In this document: one piece after another, positions 17,733 through 28,358 of the stretch
Layout: every line of letters begins with the position of its first letter
How positions within the stretch are numbered: the first letter of the stretch is position 1
From: an uncultured Acidimicrobiales bacterium
GTDB taxonomy: Bacteria > Actinomycetota > Acidimicrobiia > Acidimicrobiales > SHLQ01
Assembly (NCBI GenBank): GCA_938038815.1
Contig: CALHTF010000029.1
Span: forward strand, 1 to 38,681
Length of the DNA stretch: 38,681 bases
Direction of reading: 5' to 3'
Made by a program: the position numbers and the translations under genes
Notes under the pieces: generated by a model
What the model saw: only the letters and a program-made list of their open reading frames with translations
What the model was told of the DNA's origin: nothing
Database searches by the model: none

Positions 17733-18299
17733 GTGGCTGAACGCGAACGAAGAATGTCGCCCCCCTACGGGGGCGTTTTTGTTGCCCGAACCACCGTGAT
17801 GTCGGCTGGTGATATCGACCGGGCGATATGGCGCATGGCTCACGAAATCATCGAGCACAACCACGGACTCGAGAACCTCGTGGTGGTTGGTCTACAAACC
17901 GGTGGCGTGCCGATCTCCGAGCGCATCACCGCCGCCTTGGCTGAAATTTCCGGCGCTGAGGTACCCAGCGGCACGATCGACGTCGCCCTGCACCGCGACG
18001 ACATTGGGCTCCGGCCGGTCATGCCCGAAGAGGCCACCGAAATCCCGGGCGACCTCAACCAACGCATCGTGGTGCTGGTCGACGATGTGCTCTTCACCGG
18101 TCGCACGATTCGAGCCGCCCTCGACGCGCTGCATGACTTTGGCCGTCCGAAGTCGGTGCAACTCGCCGTCATGGTCGACCGGGGCCACCGCGAGCTGCCC
18201 ATCCGGCCCGACTACGTGGGCAAGAACATCCCGACTCGCCGCGACGAGGTAGTCAACGTAACCCTCACCGGCGTCGAACTCGGGGAGATGAAGAAGTGA
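17733..18299 (+). CDS. pyrR: Bifunctional pyr operon regulator / uracil phosphoribosyltransferase PyrR
   Basis: Binds pyr mRNA in response to UMP and often converts uracil plus PRPP to UMP. 188 aa from GTG 17733. The PRPP loop is VVLVDDVLFTGRTIRAALDAL; other family text is IAHEIIE-like MAHEIIEHNHGL, ALHRDD and VMVDRGHRELPIRPDYVGKN. The start is supported by AGGAG 5 nt upstream and by the PyrR hairpin just before it. However, the ~20 residues before VMSAGDIDRAI are not conserved in the family and coincide with an intrinsic terminator (17758-17780). GTG 17796 or ATG 17799 are alternatives, but without a Shine-Dalgarno. It overlaps pyrB by GTGA. Confidence 0.93.
   Translation: MAERERRMSPPYGGVFVARTTVMSAGDIDRAIWRMAHEIIEHNHGLENLVVVGLQTGGVPISERITAALAEISGAEVPSGTIDVALHRDDIGLRPVMPEEATEIPGDLNQRIVVLVDDVLFTGRTIRAALDALHDFGRPKSVQLAVMVDRGHRELPIRPDYVGKNIPTRRDEVVNVTLTGVELGEMKK
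17758..17780 (+). terminator. Intrinsic terminator-like hairpin inside the 5' end of pyrR
   Basis: CGCCCCC (17758-17764), loop CTAC, GGGGGCG (17769-17775), then five T and GTT. This is a perfect 7-bp GC stem with a tetraloop and U-tract, the best terminator in the window. It begins 25 nt after the pyrR GTG, within the reading frame (codes SPPYGGVFV). It probably attenuates the pyr operon when ribosomes do not cover it. Confidence 0.75.
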
Positions 18300-19267
18300 C
18301 CAAGCATCTTCTCAGCATCGACGATCTCGGCCGCGACGGAATTGAAGAGATTCTCGAACTCACCAAATCGTTCGCCGAGGTCAGTGCTCGCCGGATCCCC
18401 AAAGTGCCGGCGTTGCGGGGCAAGAACATCGCCTGGTTGTTCTACGAGGACTCCACCCGCACCCGCCTTTCGTTTGAGACCGCAGCCAAACGACTGTCGG
18501 CCGACACGATGAACTTCAGCGTGAGTTCGTCGTCGGTCAACAAAGGCGAATCGCTGCGCGACACCTGCCTCACGATCACCGCCATGGGCGTCGATGCCAT
18601 CGTGGTCCGACACCGCTCGGCCGGTGTGCCCTGGCAGATCACCAAGTGGGTCGATGCTTCGGTAATCAACGCCGGCGACGGTTGGCACGAGCACCCCACC
18701 CAAGCATTGCTCGACTGCTTCACGATTCAGCAGCGATTCGGCTCGCTCGAAGGTCGCCACGTCGCGATCGTGGGCGACATCAAACACAGCCGCGTCGCTC
18801 GTTCGAATCTGGCCGCCTTCACCGCCCTCGGCGCCGAGGTCACCCTCGTCGCACCACAAACCCTTTTGCCGCCCAGCCTTGAAGGTTGGAACTGCAAGGT
18901 CAGCCACGACCTCGACGCGGTGCTGCCAACGGTCGATGTTGCGTACATGCTGCGGATGCAGCTCGAACGGCAGAAACAAGCGCTGGTACCCACGCTTCGC
19001 GAGTACACGGCCGGTTATGGCCTTACCGAGCAGCGCCTCGACAACCTCGGGTCCGAGACGATGATCATGCACCCTGGCCCGATGAACCGTGGAGTGGAGA
19101 TCGCGCCGAGCGCCGCCGATGACCCTCGTGCGGTAATCACCAACCAAGTAGCAAACGGGGTTTCGGTTCGGATGGCGGTGTTGTTCTTGTTGCTTGGCAG
19201 CGGCGGCGACCTCGGTACTTTGCCCGAACCCGAATCAGTTCAACCCGATGATGGAGACGCCCGATGA
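18296..19267 (+). CDS. pyrB: Aspartate carbamoyltransferase catalytic subunit
   Basis: Joins carbamoyl phosphate and aspartate, the committed step of pyrimidine synthesis. 323 aa. Carbamoyl-phosphate loop STRTRLSFE (53-61), SSSSVNKGES with the active-site Ser/Lys (80s loop), HPTQALLD, KHSRVARSN, and HPGPMNRGVEI. No pyrI regulatory subunit gene is nearby, as usual outside enterics. Starts at GTG overlapping the pyrR stop and overlaps pyrC by ATGA, so pyrR-B-C are translationally coupled. Confidence 0.97.
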   Translation: MTKHLLSIDDLGRDGIEEILELTKSFAEVSARRIPKVPALRGKNIAWLFYEDSTRTRLSFETAAKRLSADTMNFSVSSSSVNKGESLRDTCLTITAMGVDAIVVRHRSAGVPWQITKWVDASVINAGDGWHEHPTQALLDCFTIQQRFGSLEGRHVAIVGDIKHSRVARSNLAAFTALGAEVTLVAPQTLLPPSLEGWNCKVSHDLDAVLPTVDVAYMLRMQLERQKQALVPTLREYTAGYGLTEQRLDNLGSETMIMHPGPMNRGVEIAPSAADDPRAVITNQVANGVSVRMAVLFLLLGSGGDLGTLPEPESVQPDDGDAR

Positions 19268-20574
19268 CCGAGACTCTTGTTCTACGCGGCGGCACCGTCG
19301 TCGATGCTTCTGGATCGCGGGTGGCCGATGTGGTCGTCGGCGACGACGGTCGCATTGCCGCGGTTGGCGAACAATCCGAAAAGCTCAGCGCTGACCGTGA
19401 ACTCGATGCCGGCGGTTGCATTGTGTCGCCGGGGTTCATCGACCTGCATACGCACCTTCGCGAGCCCGGCAAAGAAGAAGCCGAGACGATCGAGACCGGT
19501 GCCCGCGGTGGCGCACTCGGTGGTTTCACTGCGCTGGTCGCCATGCCCAACACCACGCCGCCCATGGATTCGGTGTCGGTAGTGCAAGAGGTGATCGCCC
19601 TGGGCGAACCGGCGCTCACCGACATCATCGCGTCGGCCGCGATCACCATCGGTCGAGCGGGCGAAGAGCTTGCCCCGATGGCCGAACTGGCCAAGCTCGG
19701 TGTGCGGATCTTCACCGACGACGGCACCGGCGTGCAGGACGACCTGCTCATGAAGCGGGCGCTCGAGTACTCGGTGGGGCTGTCGCCCTTTACCGGCGGC
19801 GCGTCGGTGGCGCTCGCTCAGCATTGTGAGGTAACGGCGCTTTCGGAGGGCACGTACATGCACGAAGGCGAGTGGTCGAGCAGGCTCGGTATCCCGGGCC
19901 AACCGGCCGAATCCGAAGAGCTCATGGTTATGCGCGATATTGCGCTGGCGAAGTCGACCGGGGCTCGGGTGCACTTCCAGCACCTGTCGACCGCTGGTTC
20001 GGTGGAGTTGGTACGAGCCGCAAAGGCCAAGGGCATCCCGGTAACCGCCGAAGCGACCACCCATCACTTCACGCTCACCGACGCCGCCTGCGCGAGCTAC
20101 GACACCGTCTTTAAGGTGCACCCGCCGCTGCGGGGCGATGCCGACGTGGCCGCCGTCAAGGCGGGGTTGGCCGACGGAACCATCGACGCCATCGCCACCG
20201 ACCATGCACCGCACTGCGCCCACGACAAAGAGCGTCCCTTCGATGCTGCGCCGCCCGGAATGATCGGGCTTGAGACCGCCTTGGCGTTGGCCATCACCGA
20301 ACTCGACCTGCCGATCGAAACCCTTGTTGGGCTGCTGAGCTGGAAGCCCGCAAAGATCGCTGGAATCGACGATGTTCACGGCGGGCCAATCGCCGTTGGA
20401 CGTCCGGCAAATCTCACGGTCTTCGACCCCGACGAAGCGTGGACCATCGACTCGAATTCGTTTGCGAGTCGCAGCACCAACTGCCCTTATGAAGGGCACG
20501 AAGTGAAAGGCAAAGTGCGCCACACCGTGGTGCACGGCGAGGCAGTTGTGATCGACCAGGAGGCCCAACGATGA
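19264..20574 (+). CDS. pyrC: Dihydroorotase (class I)
   Basis: Cyclises carbamoyl aspartate to dihydroorotate. 436 aa, zinc amidohydrolase. Metal site HTHLREPG (H62, H64), FTDDGTGVQDD (Asp ligand of class I enzymes), HCE at the third position, TTHHFTLTD, and ATDHAPH with the catalytic Asp. The length and FTDDG motif place it in the long Gram-positive/Aquifex type rather than E. coli PyrC. ATGA overlaps on both sides (pyrB and carA). The small PH-domain gene that many actinobacteria carry between pyrC and carA is absent. Confidence 0.97.
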   Translation: MTETLVLRGGTVVDASGSRVADVVVGDDGRIAAVGEQSEKLSADRELDAGGCIVSPGFIDLHTHLREPGKEEAETIETGARGGALGGFTALVAMPNTTPPMDSVSVVQEVIALGEPALTDIIASAAITIGRAGEELAPMAELAKLGVRIFTDDGTGVQDDLLMKRALEYSVGLSPFTGGASVALAQHCEVTALSEGTYMHEGEWSSRLGIPGQPAESEELMVMRDIALAKSTGARVHFQHLSTAGSVELVRAAKAKGIPVTAEATTHHFTLTDAACASYDTVFKVHPPLRGDADVAAVKAGLADGTIDAIATDHAPHCAHDKERPFDAAPPGMIGLETALALAITELDLPIETLVGLLSWKPAKIAGIDDVHGGPIAVGRPANLTVFDPDEAWTIDSNSFASRSTNCPYEGHEVKGKVRHTVVHGEAVVIDQEAQR

Positions 20575-21665
20575 CCATCCACCCCGCAAAGCTCGTACTT
20601 GCTGACGGCACGGTTTTTGAAGGCGAAGCAATCGGCGTGTACCCCGAATCGGGTATCGCCACCGGTGAAGTCGTGTTCAACACCGTCATGGCCGGTTATC
20701 AAGAGGTCATCACCGACCCGAGTTATGCCGGACAGATCATCACCTTCACCTATCCGCATATCGGTAACTACGGCGTGACTGACCTCGACAACGAAAGTCG
20801 AGGAACGTTCTGTCGTGGTGTGGTGGTTCGCGACTTGGCCCGGCGTCGCAGTAACTGGCGTTCGACCGCCGACCTGTCGAGCCTGCTCGAAACCCAAGGC
20901 ATCCCCGGCATCGCCGGAGTCGATACCCGCCAACTCACCCGCCACATTCGCGACGCCGGAGCAATGCCGGCCGCCTTTGGCACCGCCGATGAAGTAGCGC
21001 TGAAGAACGCGGCGGCGGCCGAACCCGAAACCACCGGGGTCGACATGGTCGCCACCGTTACGTGTGACGAGCCCTATAGCGTGCCGTTCTCGGGTGGCGG
21101 CGAAGCGCCACGGTCGATCGTCGCCATCGACTTCGGTATCAAATCCAACATCGTCCGCAACCTGTCGCACTTCGGCTCGGTAGAAGTTGTGCCGGCATCG
21201 ACCTCGGCCAACGACATCTTGGCTCGCAACCCAAGCGGTGTGTTCTTGTCGAACGGACCGGGCGACCCCGAACCGGTCGACTACGCCCAAGAGGCCATCA
21301 AAGCCATGCTCGGCGAAGTGCCGATCTTTGGCATCTGCCTCGGCCATCAGCTGCTGTCGCTGGCCCTGGGCGCCAAGACGTTCAAGCTGCCCTTTGGCCA
21401 TCACGGCGGAAACCATCCGGTGAAGCGGCTATCGAACAGCCACACCGAGATCACCAGCCAGAACCACAACTACTGCGTCGACTGTGGGGGAGTGCAAGGT
21501 ATCGAACTCACCCACGTGAACCTCAACGACGACACCGTCGAAGGAATTCGCAGCACCGAGGTCCCGGCGTTCAGCGTGCAGTATCACCCCGAGGCCAGCC
21601 CCGGCCCTCACGACTCGAATTACCTATTCCAGTCCTTCGCCGACCTGATGGACGGCCACAAGTAA
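20571..21665 (+). CDS. carA: Carbamoyl-phosphate synthase small (glutaminase) subunit
   Basis: Hydrolyses glutamine and channels ammonia to CarB. 364 aa. N-terminal domain with GYQEVITDPSYAGQIITFTYP and NYGV; class I glutamine amidotransferase domain with nucleophile Cys in GICLGHQLL, and catalytic His/Glu in QYHPEASPGPHDS. Substrate text FGHHGGNHPVK and SQNHNYCVD is intact. It starts at the ATGA overlap with pyrC. An 84-bp gap separates it from carB, with no clear terminator or promoter in it. Confidence 0.98.
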   Translation: MTIHPAKLVLADGTVFEGEAIGVYPESGIATGEVVFNTVMAGYQEVITDPSYAGQIITFTYPHIGNYGVTDLDNESRGTFCRGVVVRDLARRRSNWRSTADLSSLLETQGIPGIAGVDTRQLTRHIRDAGAMPAAFGTADEVALKNAAAAEPETTGVDMVATVTCDEPYSVPFSGGGEAPRSIVAIDFGIKSNIVRNLSHFGSVEVVPASTSANDILARNPSGVFLSNGPGDPEPVDYAQEAIKAMLGEVPIFGICLGHQLLSLALGAKTFKLPFGHHGGNHPVKRLSNSHTEITSQNHNYCVDCGGVQGIELTHVNLNDDTVEGIRSTEVPAFSVQYHPEASPGPHDSNYLFQSFADLMDGHK

Positions 21666-21749
21666 TCCGGCCAACCAGCCGCCGAAGAACCGAGCTCTTT
21701 GCTTCCCCAGCTTCTAGCCCCATGAACCTGAATCAAAAGAAAGTGTCAT

Positions 21750-25079
<3,330 letters not shown>

Positions 25080-25082
25080 CCA

Positions 25083-26051
25083 ATGCCCAAGTTCACGCTG
25101 CCCGGCAAACGAAACCAGGTAGCGGTCGACGCCTCACCGGTCGATACCAGCGCAACCGTTGGCTCGCTGCACTTCGCTACCCCGATCATGACAGCATCGG
25201 GCACCGCCGGGTACGGCGCCGAACTGTCGCGATACATCGACCTCGAACGACTCGCCGCGGTGGTGACCAAGTCATTGTCGCCCGAGCCGTGGGGCGGTAA
25301 CCCGGCTCCTCGGGTGGCCGAAACCTCAGCCGGAATGATCAACAGTGTGGGGCTGCAGGGCCCCGGGGTCGACGCGTGGCTCGACGACGAACTTCCCAAA
25401 TTGGTCGCCACCGGCGCCCGAGTGGTGGCCAGTATCTGGGGCCGAAGTATCGACGAGTACGCCCGGGCCGCCGACAAGATGGCCGCCGCTCCACCCGAGG
25501 TAGTGGCGGTCGAGGTCAACATCTCGTGCCCAAACATCGAAGACAAAAAGCGCATGTTCTCGCATTCGGCGTCGGCCACCACCGAAGTCATCGAAGCAAC
25601 GGCATCGTGTGGTCGGCCTAGGTGGGCGAAGCTGAGCCCGAACCTCACCGACATTGCCCCCATCGCTGAGGCAGCGGTTGCCGCAGGCGCCGAGTCGGTC
25701 ACGCTCATCAACACCGTGGCGGGCATCGCCATCGATACCTCGACCCGTCGGCCGCTCCTCGGTGCCACCCGAGGCGGCCTCAGTGGCCCGGCCATCAAGC
25801 CGGTTGCGCTGCGGGCCGTGTACGACACCTATGAGGCCATGCCCGGCCAGACCATCGTCGGCGTCGGCGGGATCGCCAGTGCCGAAGATGTGGTCGAGTT
25901 TGTACTCGCCGGCGCATCTGCGGTGCAGGTCGGAACCGCAACCTTCGCCAATCCGCGGGCAACGGGTCGTCTCGTCGACGATCTTGTCGAGTGGTGTCGA
26001 CAGAACGGTGTGAAGAACTTGTCAGACTTGATCGGCGAAGCGCATCGGTAG
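25083..26051 (+). CDS. pyrD: Dihydroorotate dehydrogenase, class 1B-like catalytic subunit
   Basis: Oxidises dihydroorotate to orotate on FMN. 322 aa. Class 1 features: catalytic Cys in VEVNISCPN; KLSPNLTDI; GLSGPAIKP; GVGGIASAEDVVEF; GASAVQVGTA. The stretch GNPAPRVAETSAGMINSVGLQGPG is characteristic of class 1B (NAD-linked, heterotetramer with PyrK) rather than 1A or membrane class 2. No pyrK lies next to it: carB is 3 nt upstream and pyrF 112 nt downstream. The residue ~1-25 extension (LPGKRNQVAVDASPVD) is longer than usual. Starts at ATG 25083, probably coupled to carB. Confidence 0.93.
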   Translation: MPKFTLPGKRNQVAVDASPVDTSATVGSLHFATPIMTASGTAGYGAELSRYIDLERLAAVVTKSLSPEPWGGNPAPRVAETSAGMINSVGLQGPGVDAWLDDELPKLVATGARVVASIWGRSIDEYARAADKMAAAPPEVVAVEVNISCPNIEDKKRMFSHSASATTEVIEATASCGRPRWAKLSPNLTDIAPIAEAAVAAGAESVTLINTVAGIAIDTSTRRPLLGATRGGLSGPAIKPVALRAVYDTYEAMPGQTIVGVGGIASAEDVVEFVLAGASAVQVGTATFANPRATGRLVDDLVEWCRQNGVKNLSDLIGEAHR

Positions 26052-26163
26052 ATCGCTTTGCCCAGATACGCTGGTCCGAGCTTCCCACGGCATGTGCAGC
26101 CGCATTTTGTACACCGGCTTTTGATGCCGACCCCACTCAACCCCCGAAATCCGGAGAATACCC

Positions 26164-26859
26164 ATGGCCGATACCGTCTCTGAAGAGATCCGCTCCAAAC
26201 TTTGCCTCGCATTCGATGTCGACGACCTTGTCGCTGCTGTCCGTCTCGGTAAGGCAATGTCGCCGTACTTCGGAGTCGCCAAGATCGGCCTCGAGCTCTA
26301 CACCGCAGCGGGGCCCGACGCGATCGGCACCCTCATTGGTCTTGGCTATGACGTCTTCCTCGACCTCAAACTCCACGACATCCCCACGACGGTGGAAAAG
26401 TCGGCCCGAGTTCTGGGTGCGCTGGGCGTCTCGTACGTGACTATGCATGCACACGGCGGGGTCAAGATGCTTGAAGCCGGCGTATCGGGAATGAACGAAG
26501 GAGCCTCGGGTGCTGGCCTTCCGGCGCCGACCTCGCTCGCCATCACCGTGCTCACCTCCGATGGCGATGCTCCCGAGCACATCATCCCCAAGCGCGTGGG
26601 CATGGCGGTCGAAGCGGGCTGTACTGGTTTGGTCTGCGCGGCGTCAGATCTCAAAGATGTCTACGCCTACGCACCCCGCCTTGTTCGGGTAACTCCTGGC
26701 ATCCGTTTCGCCGGGGGAGCAGTGCACGATCAGGTGCGAGCCGCATCGCCGGCCGACGCCATCGAGTTGGGATCTGACCTTCTCGTTGTTGGGCGAGCGG
26801 TGACCGAAGCCGAGGCCCCAATCGCCGCTGCTGAGCGGCTCGTTTCGGAAATTTCATAA
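26164..26859 (+). CDS. pyrF: Orotidine 5'-phosphate decarboxylase, type 1
   Basis: Decarboxylates OMP to UMP, last step of the pathway. 231 aa TIM barrel. CLAFDVD (Asp18), K40 in GVAKIGLEL, and the catalytic DLKLHDIPTTV (D67, K69, D72), then VTPGIR and the phosphate site LLVVGRAVT. This is the E. coli/Bacillus type 1 form; many actinobacteria such as Mycobacterium carry type 2. GGAG about 9 nt before the ATG. It is separated from pyrD by 112 bp, so it may have its own promoter. Confidence 0.95.
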   Translation: MADTVSEEIRSKLCLAFDVDDLVAAVRLGKAMSPYFGVAKIGLELYTAAGPDAIGTLIGLGYDVFLDLKLHDIPTTVEKSARVLGALGVSYVTMHAHGGVKMLEAGVSGMNEGASGAGLPAPTSLAITVLTSDGDAPEHIIPKRVGMAVEAGCTGLVCAASDLKDVYAYAPRLVRVTPGIRFAGGAVHDQVRAASPADAIELGSDLLVVGRAVTEAEAPIAAAERLVSEIS

Positions 26860-26891
26860 CTAGTCGAGAGCTAAAATGCACTCGGATTTTC

Positions 26892-26933
26892 GAATGCAGC
26901 ACAAATGTTTGGTGAACATTGTTCGATGCATTC
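26892..26933. promoter_or_regulatory. Nested inverted repeats upstream of the mIHF gene
   Basis: Outer arms GAATGCA (26892-26898) and TGCATTC (26927-26933) enclose a second perfect dyad AATGTT (26904-26909) / AACATT (26915-26920) with a 5-nt loop. The 118-bp gap is AT-rich compared with its surroundings. It may be an operator, an architectural-protein site, or a structured end of the pyrF transcript; there is no T-run. Confidence 0.45.
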
Positions 26934-26964
26934 TTCGCGAGCACTAAAGCCCCCAAACTGACGG

Positions 26965-26970
26965 TACGGT
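26965..26970 (+). promoter_or_regulatory. Candidate -10 box (TACGGT) for leaderless mIHF transcript
   Basis: TACGGT ends 7 nt before the ATG at 26978, with only pyrimidine-rich AACCCCC between, so no Shine-Dalgarno is possible. Fits the leaderless pattern seen elsewhere in the window. Confidence 0.45.
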
Positions 26971-26977
26971 AACCCCC

Positions 26978-27292
26978 ATGGCAAAGCCTCCTACTCTCAC
27001 CCCAGAACAACGACAAGCAGCTCTTGCAAAGGCTGCTGTTGTACGGCGCGAACGCGCCGAGATGAAAGAGCGCCTCAAGATGGGTTCGCTCACCTTGACC
27101 GATGTGCTCGAGCAGTCGTCGTCGAACGAAGTAATCGCCAAGACCAAGGTGTTGGCTGTGCTCGAGTCGCTGCCGGGCGTAGGCAAAGTGAAGGCCCGCC
27201 GCACCATGGAAGAGGTCGGCATCGCCGAGTCTCGACGAGTCCGTGGTCTGGGCGAGCAGCAACGCGAGAAGCTGCTCGCGCTGTTCGGCTAA
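26978..27292 (+). CDS. mihF: Actinobacterial integration host factor (mIHF)
   Basis: Small basic nucleoid-associated DNA-binding protein specific to actinobacteria, unrelated in fold to E. coli IHF. 104 aa. Typical text: PPTLTPEQRQAALAKAA, VRRERAEMKERLKMGSLTLT, then the helix-two-turn-helix LESLPGVGKVKARRTMEEVG and RRVRGLGEQQREKLL. Location between pyrF and gmk is the conserved place for this gene and is one of the best taxonomic clues in the window. It probably has its own leaderless promoter (26965). Confidence 0.94.
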   Translation: MAKPPTLTPEQRQAALAKAAVVRRERAEMKERLKMGSLTLTDVLEQSSSNEVIAKTKVLAVLESLPGVGKVKARRTMEEVGIAESRRVRGLGEQQREKLLALFG

Positions 27293-27332
27293 TATCTGGC
27301 GCTGAACGACCGTTCGGCGAAAGGCCCCACCC

Positions 27333-27917
27333 GTGACACCAGTCCCCGACGATCTCACGAGCGACGCCTCGCGCCTGCTCATTGTTGTGTCGGGTCCTGG
27401 TGGCGTTGGCAAGGGCACCGTTGTACGTCGCCTCCAAGAGCTCGACGACCGACTGTGGTTGAGTCGCAGTTGGACCTCGCGCGACCCGCGACCCGGCGAG
27501 GACCCCACGTCCTATATCTACGTGACGCGCGAGCAGTTCGACGCGCACATCGAAGCCGGTGGTTTTCTCGAGTGGGTCGACTTCCTCGACTACCGCCAGG
27601 GCACCCCGCTACCCGAGGCACCGGCGGGCACCGATGTGGTGTTTGAGATCGATGTGTTTGGTGGCGAAGCGATCGCCAAGGCATTCGACGACCCGCTGCT
27701 TATCTTTGTCGACACCCCGAGTGTCGAAGTGCAAGAGCAACGCCTTGTTGGTCGGGGGGACCCGCCCGAAAAGGTGGCGTCTCGAATCGAACGAGGCCAC
27801 ATGGAACGCGAAAAGGCCGCCGAGCTTGGTTACGTCACTGTGGTGAACGACGAACTCGAACAAGCGGCGGCCGATATCGCGGCGCTGATCGAGGCCCGCA
27901 GGGCTGCAAAGCCGTAG
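27333..27917 (+). CDS. gmk: Guanylate kinase
   Basis: Phosphorylates GMP to GDP. 194 aa. P-loop VVSGPGGVGKGTVV; GMP-binding SRSWTSRDPRPGED, with the Arg and PRPGE conserved but Ser-Arg replacing the usual Thr-Thr-Arg; Glu in FLEWVDF; FEIDVFGG in place of the usual EIDVQGA; and LVGRG in the lid. The canonical YGT is replaced by YRQGT, a variation also seen as HRSGT in mycobacteria. Start GTG with AAAGG about 8 nt upstream. It follows mIHF by 40 nt and precedes rpoZ, the standard order. Confidence 0.92.
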   Translation: MTPVPDDLTSDASRLLIVVSGPGGVGKGTVVRRLQELDDRLWLSRSWTSRDPRPGEDPTSYIYVTREQFDAHIEAGGFLEWVDFLDYRQGTPLPEAPAGTDVVFEIDVFGGEAIAKAFDDPLLIFVDTPSVEVQEQRLVGRGDPPEKVASRIERGHMEREKAAELGYVTVVNDELEQAAADIAALIEARRAAKP

Positions 27918-28003
27918 AACCGAACCGATAGGTACACAACCACCCGGTTCTTCGCTGTGGTGCCCCAACCAGCCCGAGCGATGTATCGGGTTCGCAAAAC
28001 CGG

Positions 28004-28009
28004 TAAGAT
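28004..28009 (+). promoter_or_regulatory. Possible -10 box (TAAGAT) for rpoZ
   Basis: TAAGAT is a good TANNNT match. Transcription would start near 28016, giving a short leader that contains the GAGGAG Shine-Dalgarno of rpoZ. No convincing -35. Confidence 0.35.
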
Positions 28010-28040
28010 GATGAGCCGGATCACCTGAGGAGCAGCCACC

Positions 28041-28331
28041 ATGGCTCGACAACACGACCAACTGATGAGGCCCCCGATCGAAGGTCTTCTCGATCGCGCA
28101 GAATCAAAGTTTCGCCTGGTCACCCTTAGCTCGCAGCGGGCTCGCCAGATCAACTCGTACTTCGGCCAGTTGAGCGATGGCCTTGGGTCTGCGGTCCCGC
28201 CCCAGGTGACCTCGACGGCCCGCAAGTCGCTGTCGGTTGCCTTTGAAGAAATCGGTGCCGATGTCATCGTCGCGATCCCGCGCCCCGAAGAACCAGATCC
28301 GGCCGACGAGGCCGCTGAGGACGACGAGTAA
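28041..28331 (+). CDS. rpoZ: RNA polymerase omega subunit
   Basis: Smallest RNA polymerase subunit, chaperones beta-prime. 96 aa. The conserved core is MRPPIEGLLDRAESKFRLVT followed by LSSQRARQINSYF, equivalent to the SKY...AAKRARQIN of other species. A C-terminal acidic tail (DEAAEDDE) is typical. GAGGAG about 8 nt before the ATG. Flanked by gmk and coaBC as in most actinobacteria. Confidence 0.93.
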   Translation: MARQHDQLMRPPIEGLLDRAESKFRLVTLSSQRARQINSYFGQLSDGLGSAVPPQVTSTARKSLSVAFEEIGADVIVAIPRPEEPDPADEAAEDDE

Positions 28332-28358
28332 ACGACCGCTCGGTTCGTTTCCCCGACG

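Noticed and set aside
21666-21749. Separate promoter for carB
   Set aside because: No TANNNT at the leaderless distance and no -35/-10 pair seen; read-through from carA is simpler.
27916-27951. Terminator after gmk (AGAACCG/CGGTTCT)
   Set aside because: 7-bp stem but a 22-nt loop and no T-run; too weak to call.
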